DNA of 56,495 nt from assembly GCA_018812945.1 (NCBI GenBank), contig JAHJCM010000107.1, positions 1 through 56,495 of the forward strand. Direction: 5' to 3'. The position numbers and the translations under genes are program-made. This stretch comes from Gammaproteobacteria bacterium (GTDB lineage Bacteria > Pseudomonadota > Gammaproteobacteria > Burkholderiales > Burkholderiaceae_B). Numbering within the stretch: the stretch's first letter is position 1; each line of letters begins with the position of its first letter. The notes below the pieces were generated by a model, which had not been told where the DNA came from, did not search any database, and worked only from the letters and a program-made list of their open reading frames with translations. Positions 1 to 8,105 of this stretch are shown in pieces.

Positions 1-213
1 ATGAACGAAGTCATCATCAACAAAGAACCCGTTGAGCTTTACAAAATCCTGAAATTTCAGGGTTGGTTGTCCAGCGGCGGCGAGGCCAAGAATGTGATTG
101 CCGACGGCCATGTGTTGGTCAACGGCCAAATTGAAACCCAGAAGCGCAAGAAAATTGTGGGGGGCGATGTCATCGAGTTTGACGGCGTGAAGTACACAGT
201 TAAACTGGGGTAA
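1..213 (+). CDS. YbcJ-type S4-domain RNA-binding protein
   Basis: This 70-residue protein consists almost entirely of one S4 RNA-binding fold, with the typical pattern LSSGGEAKNVIADGHVLVNG followed by a basic KRKK stretch and a GGDVIEFDG turn. It matches the stand-alone YbcJ family in length and layout; such proteins are presumed to bind structured RNA, perhaps rRNA, but the target is not known. The ATG lies exactly on the first base of the window, so the upstream ribosome site cannot be seen. The length agrees with the family, so the gene is probably complete. Confidence 0.85.
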   Translation: MNEVIINKEPVELYKILKFQGWLSSGGEAKNVIADGHVLVNGQIETQKRKKIVGGDVIEFDGVKYTVKLG

Positions 214-254
214 TCGTTTTATCCCGAAGCAGTTTCAATGAAGGCAGTACGGTC

Positions 255-1169
255 ATGGCAGTAAAAGACCAAACAGTTTCAAAGCAGTCTCCATGTGTTG
301 AGGTGTATTTCGACGGCTCATGCCCCATGTGCCGCCGTGAAATCGCGGTGTATCAAAACATCACGCCCGATCAGCCCATTTCCTGGGTTGATGTCTCCAA
401 ACCCGACACGCCTCTGCCCCAAGGGCAATCCAAAGAACAACTCATGGCGCGTTTTCACACGCGCACAGCGCAAGGCGAATTGCTCAGTGGTGCTGCAGCC
501 TTTGTGCATGTGTGGGGGCAGTTGCCCGGCTGGCGGGTGTTGGCGTGGTTGGCCAAAGTGCCCGGCATGTTGTGGCTGATGGAGAAGGCTTACAAGGGCT
601 TTTTGCCGGTTCGCCCTGCCATGCAACGCTTTGTTTTGAAATTCGACACCAGCCATTTGCCGCCCACATTGGTGGCCGACATTCGCACCGACCATGCCGG
701 TGAAACCGGGGCCGTGTGGATTTACAAGGGCATTTTGGCGGTTTCAAGAAACCCTGAAATTCGGGCATTTGCCAGTGAACACCTGCAAACTGAGCAGCGC
801 CATTTAAACGCCATGAATGAACTGCTGCCCGTGTTTCGCCGAAGCTGGCTGTTGGTGCCGTGGCGCATTGCGGGCTTCATCACTGGTGCTTTGCCTGCCC
901 TGTTCGGGCCGGTTGCGGTGTACCGAACCATTGCTGCCGTGGAAACTTTTGTGAACCTGCACTACCAGGAACAAATCGACAAGTTGAATGCCTTGGGCAC
1001 TCACACGGCACTCAAGGCGCAACTGATTGAGTTTCAACTGGATGAGTGCGCACACCGCGACGAGGCAGCCGCAAAAACGACAAAGCCCGGCGGGTTGATC
1101 GCCAGGCTTTGGGTGGGCGCCATCGGGTCAGGCTCCAAGGTGGCAGTCACCTTGGCCCGTTTCATTTAA
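255..1169 (+). CDS. coq7: DCC-family thioredoxin-like domain fused to demethoxyubiquinone hydroxylase (COQ7)
   Basis: This 304-residue protein has two domains. Residues about 14-120 form a DUF393 (DCC) thioredoxin-like domain with the motif FDGSCPMC (Cys23, Cys26). Residues about 130-304 form a COQ7 di-iron hydroxylase, which oxidises demethoxyubiquinone at the penultimate step of ubiquinone synthesis at the membrane. The carboxylate and histidine ligands are visible in two repeats: Glu150, Glu180 and His183, then Glu230, Glu264 and His267. COQ7 proteins are normally about 170-210 residues, so the N-terminal half is an addition. The fusion suggests a redox role next to the hydroxylase, which is inference. 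The stop lies 4 bases from the end of the convergent desaturase gene. Confidence 0.9.
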   Translation: MAVKDQTVSKQSPCVEVYFDGSCPMCRREIAVYQNITPDQPISWVDVSKPDTPLPQGQSKEQLMARFHTRTAQGELLSGAAAFVHVWGQLPGWRVLAWLAKVPGMLWLMEKAYKGFLPVRPAMQRFVLKFDTSHLPPTLVADIRTDHAGETGAVWIYKGILAVSRNPEIRAFASEHLQTEQRHLNAMNELLPVFRRSWLLVPWRIAGFITGALPALFGPVAVYRTIAAVETFVNLHYQEQIDKLNALGTHTALKAQLIEFQLDECAHRDEAAAKTTKPGGLIARLWVGAIGSGSKVAVTLARFI

Positions 1170-1173
1170 CTGA

Positions 1174-2337
1174 TCAGGCAGCCAATGCCGGTTTTTGAAC
1201 CTGGCGAACCAGTGCCTGCAGGCGCTTGCGTTGCAGGCGCATTTCAACTTCCATGGCTTTGAATTTCGCTTTGTAGGCTGCCAGGGTTTCACCGTTTTTA
1301 ATGGCGTTTTTCGTGTCCTGGTACCAGGCTTCCTTCAGTTTGGCCCAGTCTTGCAAGGCCTTGCTGTAGTGCTCGTATTCCTGCGCAAGGCGGGCCTTCA
1401 TGGCTTCAACATGCGCATGCATGGCAGTGGGTTGTGCCTGCATTTTTTCTTCAGCGCGTTTGAATTGCATGGCAATGCGTGCTTTTTCAATCGCAAACTT
1501 GTCGCAGCGCTTCAGGTTTTTGGTCAAGCCCACATACGACAAACCGGCAATCAGCCATTTGGTGGGATCGATGTGAAACCACTTGATACCGTTGCGATAG
1601 TCGTACTGAAACAGGTGGTGGTAGTTGTGATAACCCTCACCGTAGGTGAAGATCGCCAGGAAATCGTTGTCGCGCGCGGTGTTCTCGTCGGTGTAAGGGC
1701 GGCGGCCCCAAATGTGCGCCAGCGAATTGATAAAGAATGTGGTTTGATGGCACCACACCAGGCGAGCCAGGCCACCCAGCAGCACCACACCCCACAAGTC
1801 GCCCACCAACAGGCCAATAATGACCGGCAAACCGAAGTTAATGCCCAAGGCCAAGGCGGTGTAGTGTTTGTGCTGGAACATCACCAGTGGGTCTTTCAGC
1901 AAGTCAGGCGAATTGCTGAAGTCTTCTTTGCCCGATTCATACTTGCGAATCATCCAGCCCATGTGCGAGAACCAGAAGCCACGCTTGGCCGAGTAGGGAT
2001 CGTGCTCGGTGTCGTCCACATGGCGATGGTGCGTGCGGTGGCCCGAAGCCCAAATCAAAATGCTGTTTTGAACGGCCATGGTGCCGAAGAACATCAACAC
2101 GAAGCGCACGGTCCAGTGGGCTTCGTAGGTGCGGTGTGCCCACAGGCGGTGGTAACCGGCGGTAATCGAAATGCCATTCAAGATGGCCAACACCACGAAT
2201 GACACCCAGGCTGCAGTGCTGTAGTCGTTGAACCAAGCGTAAGCGGGTACAAGAATGAGTGCTGCGATTGAAGTTCCGAACAGGGTGATTGCGCCGGGCC
2301 AGTGGATCGGGCTGTTGGGGTCAACTCGTGTGGTCAT
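1174..2337 (-). CDS. Acyl-CoA delta-9-type fatty acid desaturase
   Basis: A membrane-bound di-iron desaturase that introduces a double bond into saturated acyl chains. The three histidine boxes of the family are intact: HRLWAH, HRTHH and HNYHH, at residues 63-68, 100-104 and 237-241 when counted from the chosen start. Hydrophobic segments surround them. The last 90 or so residues are rich in Lys, Glu, Ala and Gln with heptad character and look like a coiled-coil tail, seen in some proteobacterial members. In-frame ATGs also occur at 2382 and 2403. I chose 2337 because the conserved part begins soon after it, but no upstream site is convincing, so the start is uncertain by up to 22 residues. 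Confidence 0.88.
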   Translation of the reverse strand: MTTRVDPNSPIHWPGAITLFGTSIAALILVPAYAWFNDYSTAAWVSFVVLAILNGISITAGYHRLWAHRTYEAHWTVRFVLMFFGTMAVQNSILIWASGHRTHHRHVDDTEHDPYSAKRGFWFSHMGWMIRKYESGKEDFSNSPDLLKDPLVMFQHKHYTALALGINFGLPVIIGLLVGDLWGVVLLGGLARLVWCHQTTFFINSLAHIWGRRPYTDENTARDNDFLAIFTYGEGYHNYHHLFQYDYRNGIKWFHIDPTKWLIAGLSYVGLTKNLKRCDKFAIEKARIAMQFKRAEEKMQAQPTAMHAHVEAMKARLAQEYEHYSKALQDWAKLKEAWYQDTKNAIKNGETLAAYKAKFKAMEVEMRLQRKRLQALVRQVQKPALAA

Positions 2338-2516
2338 TGAAGGTTGGGTTTTACCAGTTGGTTCAAAGGATGAGGGAATCATACTGATTCTTGCCCCTGG
2401 CATGAACCCAAATTTAAATATTTAATAATTGTTCTTGATTGTTGAGGTACAGCCGCAACGAAATCTTGAATTTCGCAGCGGCTAGAGTTAACACTTGTGC
2501 ACTGAATTTTTAAAAA

Positions 2517-3431
2517 TTAGGCGGCGAGTTGCGAATTCGCGCCAGTCAGTTCTCCACCCAACACGTCAATCAAACCGGGAATCAGCTTTCTCAATTCACC
2601 GGTCATCAAGGCAAAGTCGGAATCAAAGGCATCGTCGTCGGCACTGAGGGCGGCCTGTTCTTTGATCACATCCAAAGGTGCAACCCTTTTCACTTGCAGG
2701 TTTTCATGCAGCACGAAAGACACTTTGTCGGCCCAGGTCATGGCCAGTTTGGTCACGTCCTTGCCACCCTTGATGTGCTTGGCAATTTCCTCAGACTCCA
2801 GCGAGTGCTTCACATACCGCACAGTGGCGGCCTGTTCACCACGACTTTTCAGTTCGCAGTCCTGGTCCACGGTAAAGGGGGGCGGGTTGTCGTTCTCGGC
2901 CAGCCAGGCGGTCATGGCCACGGTGGGCGATATTTTGGTTTTGACCAAAGCCATGGCCACGCCTTCCACGCTTTTCATGAGCATGCCGACCAGTTCGTCG
3001 GCTTTGGCGGGGCTAGCCGCGTCAATCACCAGCCACTTGCCCTGAGGGTCTATCCACGCATTGATTCGGCTGCGAATGGCAAAAGCCCGTGGCAACAATT
3101 CGTCGGTCACGGCTTCCTTGATTTCCTTCATTTGCTTGCGGCCGGGCTTGTAGCCTTCGCGTTCTTCAATTTCCGCTGCGCGCGCTTTGGTGAATTGATT
3201 GATCACGGTGCTGGGCAGCAGTTTTTTCTCCAGGCCCAATGAAATCAGCAACTGCTGGCCGCTACGGTGCACAAAGGGTTCACCTTCGGCTTTTGGAGAA
3301 ACCCAACCGCGGGTTTGCAAGTCCATGCCGCCGCAGGCTTGCAGGGCTTGTTTGGCCAGTTTGTCTTCCAGCGATTCGGGGGTTTCTTCCCATTTGGTCA
3401 GGCGAAAGATGAACAGGTTTTTAAACCACAT
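2517..3431 (-). CDS. rdgC: Recombination-associated protein RdgC
   Basis: RdgC forms a ring-shaped dimer that binds double-stranded DNA and limits RecA-driven exchange. The 304-residue product starts with MWFKNLFIFRL, the characteristic N-terminus of the family, and carries the conserved stretch around KQMKEIKEAV and later WADKVSFVLHENL. The frame stays open for 15 codons upstream (to 3476), but the family start is clearly the ATG at 3431. It is a single gene, and its 5' neighbour region up to 3600 is non-coding. Confidence 0.93.
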   Translation of the reverse strand: MWFKNLFIFRLTKWEETPESLEDKLAKQALQACGGMDLQTRGWVSPKAEGEPFVHRSGQQLLISLGLEKKLLPSTVINQFTKARAAEIEEREGYKPGRKQMKEIKEAVTDELLPRAFAIRSRINAWIDPQGKWLVIDAASPAKADELVGMLMKSVEGVAMALVKTKISPTVAMTAWLAENDNPPPFTVDQDCELKSRGEQAATVRYVKHSLESEEIAKHIKGGKDVTKLAMTWADKVSFVLHENLQVKRVAPLDVIKEQAALSADDDAFDSDFALMTGELRKLIPGLIDVLGGELTGANSQLAA

Positions 3432-3607
3432 GGCTTGGCTCGCTGAAATTGAAAAAGGGCTGGCAGTGTAACGCAAAAAACCAAGGTGCAGCCAGTCGGT
3501 TTGAGGGCTGCCAAGTGGTTGAACAAATTTTCACCGGCGATTCTATTTGATAGTAGTATTTCGATACGCGGTCGTCACAATACTCGCAACTTGGTATTCA
3601 TTACCGA

Positions 3608-3709
3608 ATGCGCCTTAGCTGGGTTTGGGTTTTGTTCCTGCTTCCTTGGTTAAGCAGTTGCACCACGCTGCCCTGCGCTATGTTTTTGTACATGAACGGG
3701 TGCACCTGA
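3608..3709 (+). CDS. Short lipoprotein-like leader ORF (uncertain)
   Basis: A 33-codon frame starting with ATG encodes a basic start, a hydrophobic run and a lipobox-like LSSC, which is the shape of a lipoprotein signal peptide, and then stops at 3707-3709. The next frame continues as the 3625-3990 coding region. It could be the true N-terminus of that gene separated by a frameshift, a tiny lipoprotein, or chance. I cannot decide between these. Confidence 0.25.
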   Translation: MRLSWVWVLFLLPWLSSCTTLPCAMFLYMNGCT

Positions 3710-3990
3710 AATACGACGACCCCCGGCGTGGGTATGATTTGCTGAAACGCATTCACCAAACCAACGCCAAAGACACCGAACTGATGAACAATGCCTTCAT
3801 GACGCTTTTGGGCGCTTATGGCCAGGACCCTGAGTTTAAGAATTTTCTCGATCAGGTTGAAACCCGGGCCAACCACTACGCTTCGCAGCATTTAATCGAT
3901 CGTGGCGAGAACCCCTGCAAGGCCATTGCAGAAATTGAACAATACACAGGCGCACGTTTTCGCTTTGGCACCGAAGACCTGTGCAAATGA
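3625..3990 (+). CDS. Unrecognised protein upstream of a corrinoid-binding-type protein; start uncertain
   Basis: The frame from about 3700 to 3990 has convincing codon usage and encodes a mostly helical, charged segment ending with GARFRFGTEDLCK. I do not recognise the family. The frame opens at a TTG (3625) after a stop at 3616; a GTG at 3700 would give a 96-residue product with no clear ribosome site. A lipoprotein-like leader sits in another frame just upstream (3608-3709), so a single-base indel in a lipoprotein gene is a real possibility. The stop overlaps the next ATG (3987-3990, ATGA), which implies translational coupling. Confidence 0.5.
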   Translation: MGFVPASLVKQLHHAALRYVFVHERVHLKYDDPRRGYDLLKRIHQTNAKDTELMNNAFMTLLGAYGQDPEFKNFLDQVETRANHYASQHLIDRGENPCKAIAEIEQYTGARFRFGTEDLCK

Positions 3991-4787
3991 TTCAGCTGCC
4001 CCAACGCATTGTTTGCCTCACCGAGGAAACCACCGAATGGCTTTACCTGCTCGGTGAAGAACACCGGATTGTCGGTATTTCCGGCTACACCGTGCGCCCC
4101 CGCAAAGCGCGCCTTGAAAAGCCCAAGGTGAGTGCCTTTTTAACGGCCAAGATTGATCAAATATTGGCGCTGAAGCCCGACTGCGTGTTTGGGTTTTCTG
4201 ATCTTCAGGCCGACATCGCCAGTGCATTGATTCGCCATGGCGTGCAGGTGACAGTGTTCAACCAACGTTCGGTGCCGGAGATATTCAGCATGATGTACCA
4301 GGTGGCCGCCATGATGGGTGCCGCTGAAAAAGGGGCTGCCCTGATTGCAGAAATGCAGGCGAAAGTGGAGGCCGTGCGGGCCAAAGCCCGCCAATGGACT
4401 GTGCGACCCAAGGTGTATTTTGAAGAATGGGACGAACCGCCGATCAGCGCCATTCAATGGGTGAGCGAGTTGATTGGCATTGCCGGGGGCGATGATTGTT
4501 TTCCCGAGCTGGCCACGCAAAGCTTGGGCAAGAACCGGATTATTGCCGACAGCAGCGAGATTGTTCGCCGCAACCCCGATATCATCATTGGCTCTTGGTG
4601 CGGCAAAAAATTTCGCCCTGAAACCGTGGCTGCGCGGGCAGGGTGGGGCAATGTGAGTGCTGTGAAGCACCAGCAAATTTTCGAGATCAAGTCGCCGCTG
4701 ATTTTGCAGCCCGGCCCGGCAGCGCTCACCGATGGCCTGGATGCTTTGCACGACATCATGGCGCAGTGGCAAACCACCCGGAATTAA
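3987..4787 (+). CDS. BtuF-like helical-backbone metal/cobalamin-binding protein without signal peptide
   Basis: This 266-residue protein has the two-lobe substrate-binding layout of the BtuF/FepB family. It opens with RIVCLTEETTEWLYLLGEEHRIVG, continues with VFGFSDLQADIASALIRHG, and has a second lobe with PKVYFEEWDEPP, IAGGDDCFPELA and RRNPDIIIGSWCGKKF. Periplasmic members carry a signal peptide, but this one begins directly with the mature fold. It may therefore be cytoplasmic or a divergent corrinoid-binding protein. An in-frame GTG at 3981 would add only two residues; the ATG at 3987 overlaps the previous stop and is preferred. No BtuCD permease or ATPase gene is nearby. Confidence 0.75.
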   Translation: MIQLPQRIVCLTEETTEWLYLLGEEHRIVGISGYTVRPRKARLEKPKVSAFLTAKIDQILALKPDCVFGFSDLQADIASALIRHGVQVTVFNQRSVPEIFSMMYQVAAMMGAAEKGAALIAEMQAKVEAVRAKARQWTVRPKVYFEEWDEPPISAIQWVSELIGIAGGDDCFPELATQSLGKNRIIADSSEIVRRNPDIIIGSWCGKKFRPETVAARAGWGNVSAVKHQQIFEIKSPLILQPGPAALTDGLDALHDIMAQWQTTRN

Positions 4788-4871
4788 AAAAGAATTGTTC
4801 TAAGTGCTTGAAGGCTTGTAATTTTTTACAGAAGTTGTAATGTTGAATGCCAAGGTGCGGAGGACAGCAGC

Positions 4872-5129
4872 ATGAACGGACTCAACCCGACAAAGCCAAG
4901 GCTTTCAAGACGAATACTTGCAGTGATTTTTACCATGATGGCAGTGTTGGTGATCAGCTTCTGCGCCGCAGTCATGTCGATCATTTACATGCATGCCGAT
5001 GAAAACGGCATGGTTCCCAAAGCGTTCTCGCTCAGTAACCAGTTGTCGCAACCCATCATCACCATATTGCCGCCCCAGCAGCCGAGCCATGGTGCACCCA
5101 ACCACACAGCGCCGCAGTACCACATCTAA
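4872..5129 (+). CDS. Small single-span membrane protein, unrecognised
   Basis: An 85-residue product with a basic N-terminus, one strong transmembrane segment at about residues 15-40, and a Pro/Gln/His-rich tail (PPQQPSHGAPNHTAPQYHI) that would lie outside the membrane. A good ribosome site, GGAGG, lies about 10 bases before the ATG. The orientation suggests N-in, C-out. I do not recognise a family. The 3' end overlaps the stop of the convergent gene by 4 bases. Confidence 0.6.
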   Translation: MNGLNPTKPRLSRRILAVIFTMMAVLVISFCAAVMSIIYMHADENGMVPKAFSLSNQLSQPIITILPPQQPSHGAPNHTAPQYHI

Positions 5130-5740
5130 AACACGATTTGCTCGGGGTGTGGGCCTATTTCATGCCGGTTCGGTTGGGCATCCAGAATTTTGACCCGATC
5201 GGGATCGAAGCTGGCAATGAAGTGGTGCTTGCCCTCGGGTGTGGTGGTAAAAGCCACTGGGTGAACCAGCACTGAGCACTGCAGCAGATCGAACACCACG
5301 GGCAAATGCTCCGGGCATTCCGGCATGAAGCGGAAGGGCTTGCGCCAGTCTATTTCGCCCTCGGGCATTTTTTTGAATGCACTGCAGGCCCGGTAAATGT
5401 CGGCCACTTCCGATACCACCTCTTTGGACACCCGGGACAAGTTTACAAATTGGGTGCCACTTTCTTCACCAAGGTCTTCAAGGTGTACCACACCCGGCTT
5501 GCGCGGTGTTTCAATGCCCACGGTGATGGTGGCCGTTGAAAAGTAGTGCCCCGCCTTTTGCGCTTGCGACAACAGTTCACCCAAGGCCATGTAGGCATTG
5601 CGGTTGCCGTACAGTGCATTGAAGTAATTCTTCGGCATGCGACCTGCCACGGGCAATTTGTAATCAGAAAGTTTCAACTGGCTGGGTGGGGCCTTGGGGC
5701 CACTCCACACTGCAATCAGTTTGACCTCGGTGTAATCCAT
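5126..5740 (-). CDS. Unrecognised 204-aa protein, last gene of the minus-strand block
   Basis: A soluble protein without signal peptide or membrane segment. Visible landmarks are RMPKNYFNALYGNRNAYMA and the C-terminal HFIASFDPDRVKILDA. I do not recognise the family. It begins 7 bases after the stop of the DNA-binding-like gene 5748-6329 on the same strand, so the two are almost certainly co-transcribed, and both follow the pilus operon. Function is unknown; a link to pilus control or to a formerly mobile pilus unit is inference from position only. Confidence 0.65.
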   Translation of the reverse strand: MDYTEVKLIAVWSGPKAPPSQLKLSDYKLPVAGRMPKNYFNALYGNRNAYMALGELLSQAQKAGHYFSTATITVGIETPRKPGVVHLEDLGEESGTQFVNLSRVSKEVVSEVADIYRACSAFKKMPEGEIDWRKPFRFMPECPEHLPVVFDLLQCSVLVHPVAFTTTPEGKHHFIASFDPDRVKILDAQPNRHEIGPHPEQIVF

Positions 5741-5747
5741 GTTTCGT

Positions 5748-6329
5748 TCATGACGCCATGTGTTTGTATTTAAGTGGGTACTTCTGAATCAATAACTTCA
5801 CTGCGTCGATATCGTTGAGCGGTGGCACCTGGTTACGCGCCCGGTATTCCTGATGAACAATGTCCAGCCACAAGTAACAAACTTCCGGTTCTTCCATGCC
5901 ACTGGCCAACATGTGGTGCAACCTTTCAAGCACGATGCCCACTTGTGGCGTGGCATTGCCTGAACCGTTCAACCACCGGTAACCCGAACCTGCACTGCGA
6001 CCCAACAATTGACCAAAAGTGCTTTCGCTGACTTTGGTTTTTCCGAACACCCTTTGAAACATTTTGTAGGTGTCTTCCAGGCTGAGTTCGTTGTTCAAGG
6101 GGACCAGCGACTCATGGGTTTCGTACAACCTCAAAATCAAAGCAACCGTGGGATCGAGCGGTTCATCGCTGGAATTGCCCTCGGGTGGGCGAACAATTGA
6201 ATTGAACTTCGCCTGGGTACTGATACCAAACAAGGCGCACATTTTTGACACGGTCAAGCCGTATTTCTGCTTGAACAGGTTCAGGTAGGCACCTGTGCGT
6301 GGCTTGTTCTTATCGTTAATTTGAGGCAT
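5748..6329 (-). CDS. Possible HTH DNA-binding protein linked to the pilus cluster
   Basis: From the ATG at 6329 the product is 193 residues. It has two segments that could be helix-turn-helices: one near the N-terminus (LFKQKYGLTVSKMCALFGIS) and one in the middle (KVSESTFGQLLGRSAGSGYR, then WLNG). The duplicated pattern, a helix pair followed by a short polar stretch, suggests two related halves. An upstream in-frame ATG (6437) would add a poorly conserved-looking leader, so I prefer 6329, though its ribosome site is weak. No family is recognised with confidence; a regulator of the neighbouring pilus genes is possible. Confidence 0.55.
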   Translation of the reverse strand: MPQINDKNKPRTGAYLNLFKQKYGLTVSKMCALFGISTQAKFNSIVRPPEGNSSDEPLDPTVALILRLYETHESLVPLNNELSLEDTYKMFQRVFGKTKVSESTFGQLLGRSAGSGYRWLNGSGNATPQVGIVLERLHHMLASGMEEPEVCYLWLDIVHQEYRARNQVPPLNDIDAVKLLIQKYPLKYKHMAS

Positions 6330-6482
6330 GGCGCGTGATAAAGCAATCTCGTGGGTTAATGATGATACGGAATCGGAAAGCTGAAATTGTAATTTGATTT
6401 GAAAATCATGATTTAACACAAATGGACAACGCATCATGTCGCTTTGTGGTTGACCAAAATTTGTTCAAGTAAATGAATTCAA

Positions 6483-7013
6483 TCACTTTTTTGAACGCCA
6501 CTGGGTCGCGTAATCGCGAATGTCGAAATGTACATGGCTTCTGTAAACACCAACCCCCCCGAATGCGGGGTACTGTAGGGTTTTAGCCAATTGATCAATA
6601 TTCACACCAATCGGTTTGATGTCCATGGCGTAAAACTGCCCGTTTTCATCGGGCAAATGGCGTGAATGTCGGGCCGCACCTTCAGTGATTGAATTGGTGT
6701 GATGGGTCCGCAAACCCGAGGTCACTTCAAACACGGTGTAGGCGTGGTGTTCCGCCAGAACGATTTGAGCCCAGGCCGCCAGCTGCAGCATTTCAACATT
6801 GGGCACGCCCACTCGGTTGGCTCGAACATCGCGAAGCATCCAGGCGGCTGTGCGGTAACCTTCAGGCGTGCTGAAATCAATTTGAAAGCGGTCTGCGCCG
6901 CGTTGAATATCCAGCAGGGTGTAGCTGGGGGATTGCGTAGCCCACGCCAGTGAGTCCAAGTTTTGGATTAAAGCCAGACAAAGGCTAGATTTGAACAGGT
7001 CTCGTCTTTTCAT
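6483..7013 (-). CDS. Tat-exported M15/DUF882-like murein peptidase at the end of the pilus operon
   Basis: The protein starts MKRRDLFKSS, a twin-arginine-like signal, followed by a hydrophobic stretch ending in AWA. The rest fits the DUF882/YcbK branch of peptidase M15, zinc enzymes that cleave peptidoglycan cross-links. It has SGLRTHHTNS, then SRHLPDENGQFYAMDI and SHVHFD; likely zinc ligands are His119, Asp131 and His162 counted from the ATG at 7013. A GTG at 7022 overlapping the pilV stop is an alternative start. R64-type operons carry a PilT lytic transglycosylase to open the cell wall, and this peptidase may fill that role here, which is inference. Confidence 0.75.
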   Translation of the reverse strand: MKRRDLFKSSLCLALIQNLDSLAWATQSPSYTLLDIQRGADRFQIDFSTPEGYRTAAWMLRDVRANRVGVPNVEMLQLAAWAQIVLAEHHAYTVFEVTSGLRTHHTNSITEGAARHSRHLPDENGQFYAMDIKPIGVNIDQLAKTLQYPAFGGVGVYRSHVHFDIRDYATQWRSKK

Positions 7014-7021
7014 GTCCGGCA

Positions 7022-8035
7022 CTAGTTAAGATTGATGTTGCAACCACTTGGCCCAGATTGGCAGCAAGAGTCTAGTATTGATAGCTTAGCTGGGGGGTTC
7101 GACCCTGGGTCGAATATGCACTTTACAAAAGCACTTCCGGTTGCATTACTACTAGATCCGCTCCCCCCCGTTCCCTCGTTGTCGCTTATCGCAAAACGAT
7201 AGCCCACTGGAGTGTCGCTAAAAATCGTTGTTGAGCATGTTTTTCCATTTTCAATCCAGTTCAGTGTTTGGTTCCCTCTACAGAAGTCCACGTCCATGAT
7301 TGGATTGCGAACATCGTACCGAGAGGCTAGGGCACCCACACGCACGCCGGGTACGCCCGCGGGTGTATTTGCATCGCTTGTGCCATTACCGTCAATGTCT
7401 AGCGCCACGGTGAAGTTGCCGCCAGCGCTGGTGGCAGGTGTGTTGGCTTGCAGAGTGACAAAACCGTTGCCACCCATGAAGCCCAACATGTCGCCAGCTA
7501 TGTCGTTGTCGAATTCGCCGGCTGTGCCGTCTTGCCCGCCAATCGTGACTGGTTGGTTCAGCGTGATGTAGCCTTCAATGCGGCAATTGTCGGCTGCCAT
7601 GGAGCAGCCCGCCGGCAATATGGAAAGGCGGGTAATGAATTGACCATTCGATGCAGCCGGGCGATTCACAAAGCTTGCTGGCAACAAGCCCACATCAATC
7701 AGGTTTTGAATGGTGGGGGTTAGTTTGCTGCCCTCATTGCCTGTCACCGGGGTTTCGGGAATGGTGACATCGGTGATGCCATCGTTGTTCAAATCAACTT
7801 GCAAATCGCCGGGTGCGGAAATGCCGCGCCGGTACAAATCGGTGTAAGAATTCAGTGCGTCGCCGACCTGGTTGAGTTGATCAGCCTGGATTTTCGCGAC
7901 AGAGGATTTTGCAGAACGTGCTTGTTGCTGAACCACAGCGAAGGCAATGATGGCACTGATGATGAGCACCAGCGCCAACTCGATGCTGAGAAAGCCGGTG
8001 TGCCGGGTGTTGCTGTGTTTCAGTGAGTCAAGCAT
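7022..8035 (-). CDS. pilV: PilV-like minor type IVb pilin / tip protein
   Basis: The 337-residue product from the ATG at 8035 has a short basic leader, then a prepilin cleavage site (HTG|FLSIE) with the required Glu at +5 and a 20-residue hydrophobic helix. The large C-terminal part is rich in Gly, Asn, Thr and Cys and ends with a cluster of cysteines, as expected for a pilus tip protein. It sits after the major pilin gene, as pilV does in R64. I see no inverted 19-bp shufflon repeats or shufflon recombinase beside it, so the C-terminus is probably fixed. The open frame extends upstream to 8161 but overlaps the pilin gene, so 8035 is chosen. Confidence 0.8.
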   Translation of the reverse strand: MLDSLKHSNTRHTGFLSIELALVLIISAIIAFAVVQQQARSAKSSVAKIQADQLNQVGDALNSYTDLYRRGISAPGDLQVDLNNDGITDVTIPETPVTGNEGSKLTPTIQNLIDVGLLPASFVNRPAASNGQFITRLSILPAGCSMAADNCRIEGYITLNQPVTIGGQDGTAGEFDNDIAGDMLGFMGGNGFVTLQANTPATSAGGNFTVALDIDGNGTSDANTPAGVPGVRVGALASRYDVRNPIMDVDFCRGNQTLNWIENGKTCSTTIFSDTPVGYRFAISDNEGTGGSGSSSNATGSAFVKCIFDPGSNPPAKLSILDSCCQSGPSGCNINLN

Positions 8036-8061
8036 GAGTAATTCGCCTTGATTCAAATGAA

Positions 8062-8085
8062 CAAGGGGGCAAAGTTGCCCCCTTG
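8062..8085 (-). terminator. Strong GC-rich hairpin between major pilin and pilV genes
   Basis: An 11-bp perfect inverted repeat (arm CAAGGGGGCAA) with a two-base spacer lies in the 70-base gap between the pilin stop (8106) and the pilV start (8035). No long U-run follows it in the direction of transcription. It therefore looks like a partial terminator or an mRNA 3'-end stabiliser that would let the pilin be made in excess over the distal genes. Confidence 0.6.
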
Positions 8086-8105
8086 CTGTGCTACATGAGA
8101 TGTGA

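Noticed and set aside
1195-2202. A 335-codon frame opposite the desaturase
   Set aside because: It is a shadow of the desaturase, which has all three histidine boxes.
7022-8035. Shufflon at pilV
   Set aside because: No repeated inverted recombination sites, alternative 3' ends or a neighbouring shufflon recombinase were seen.
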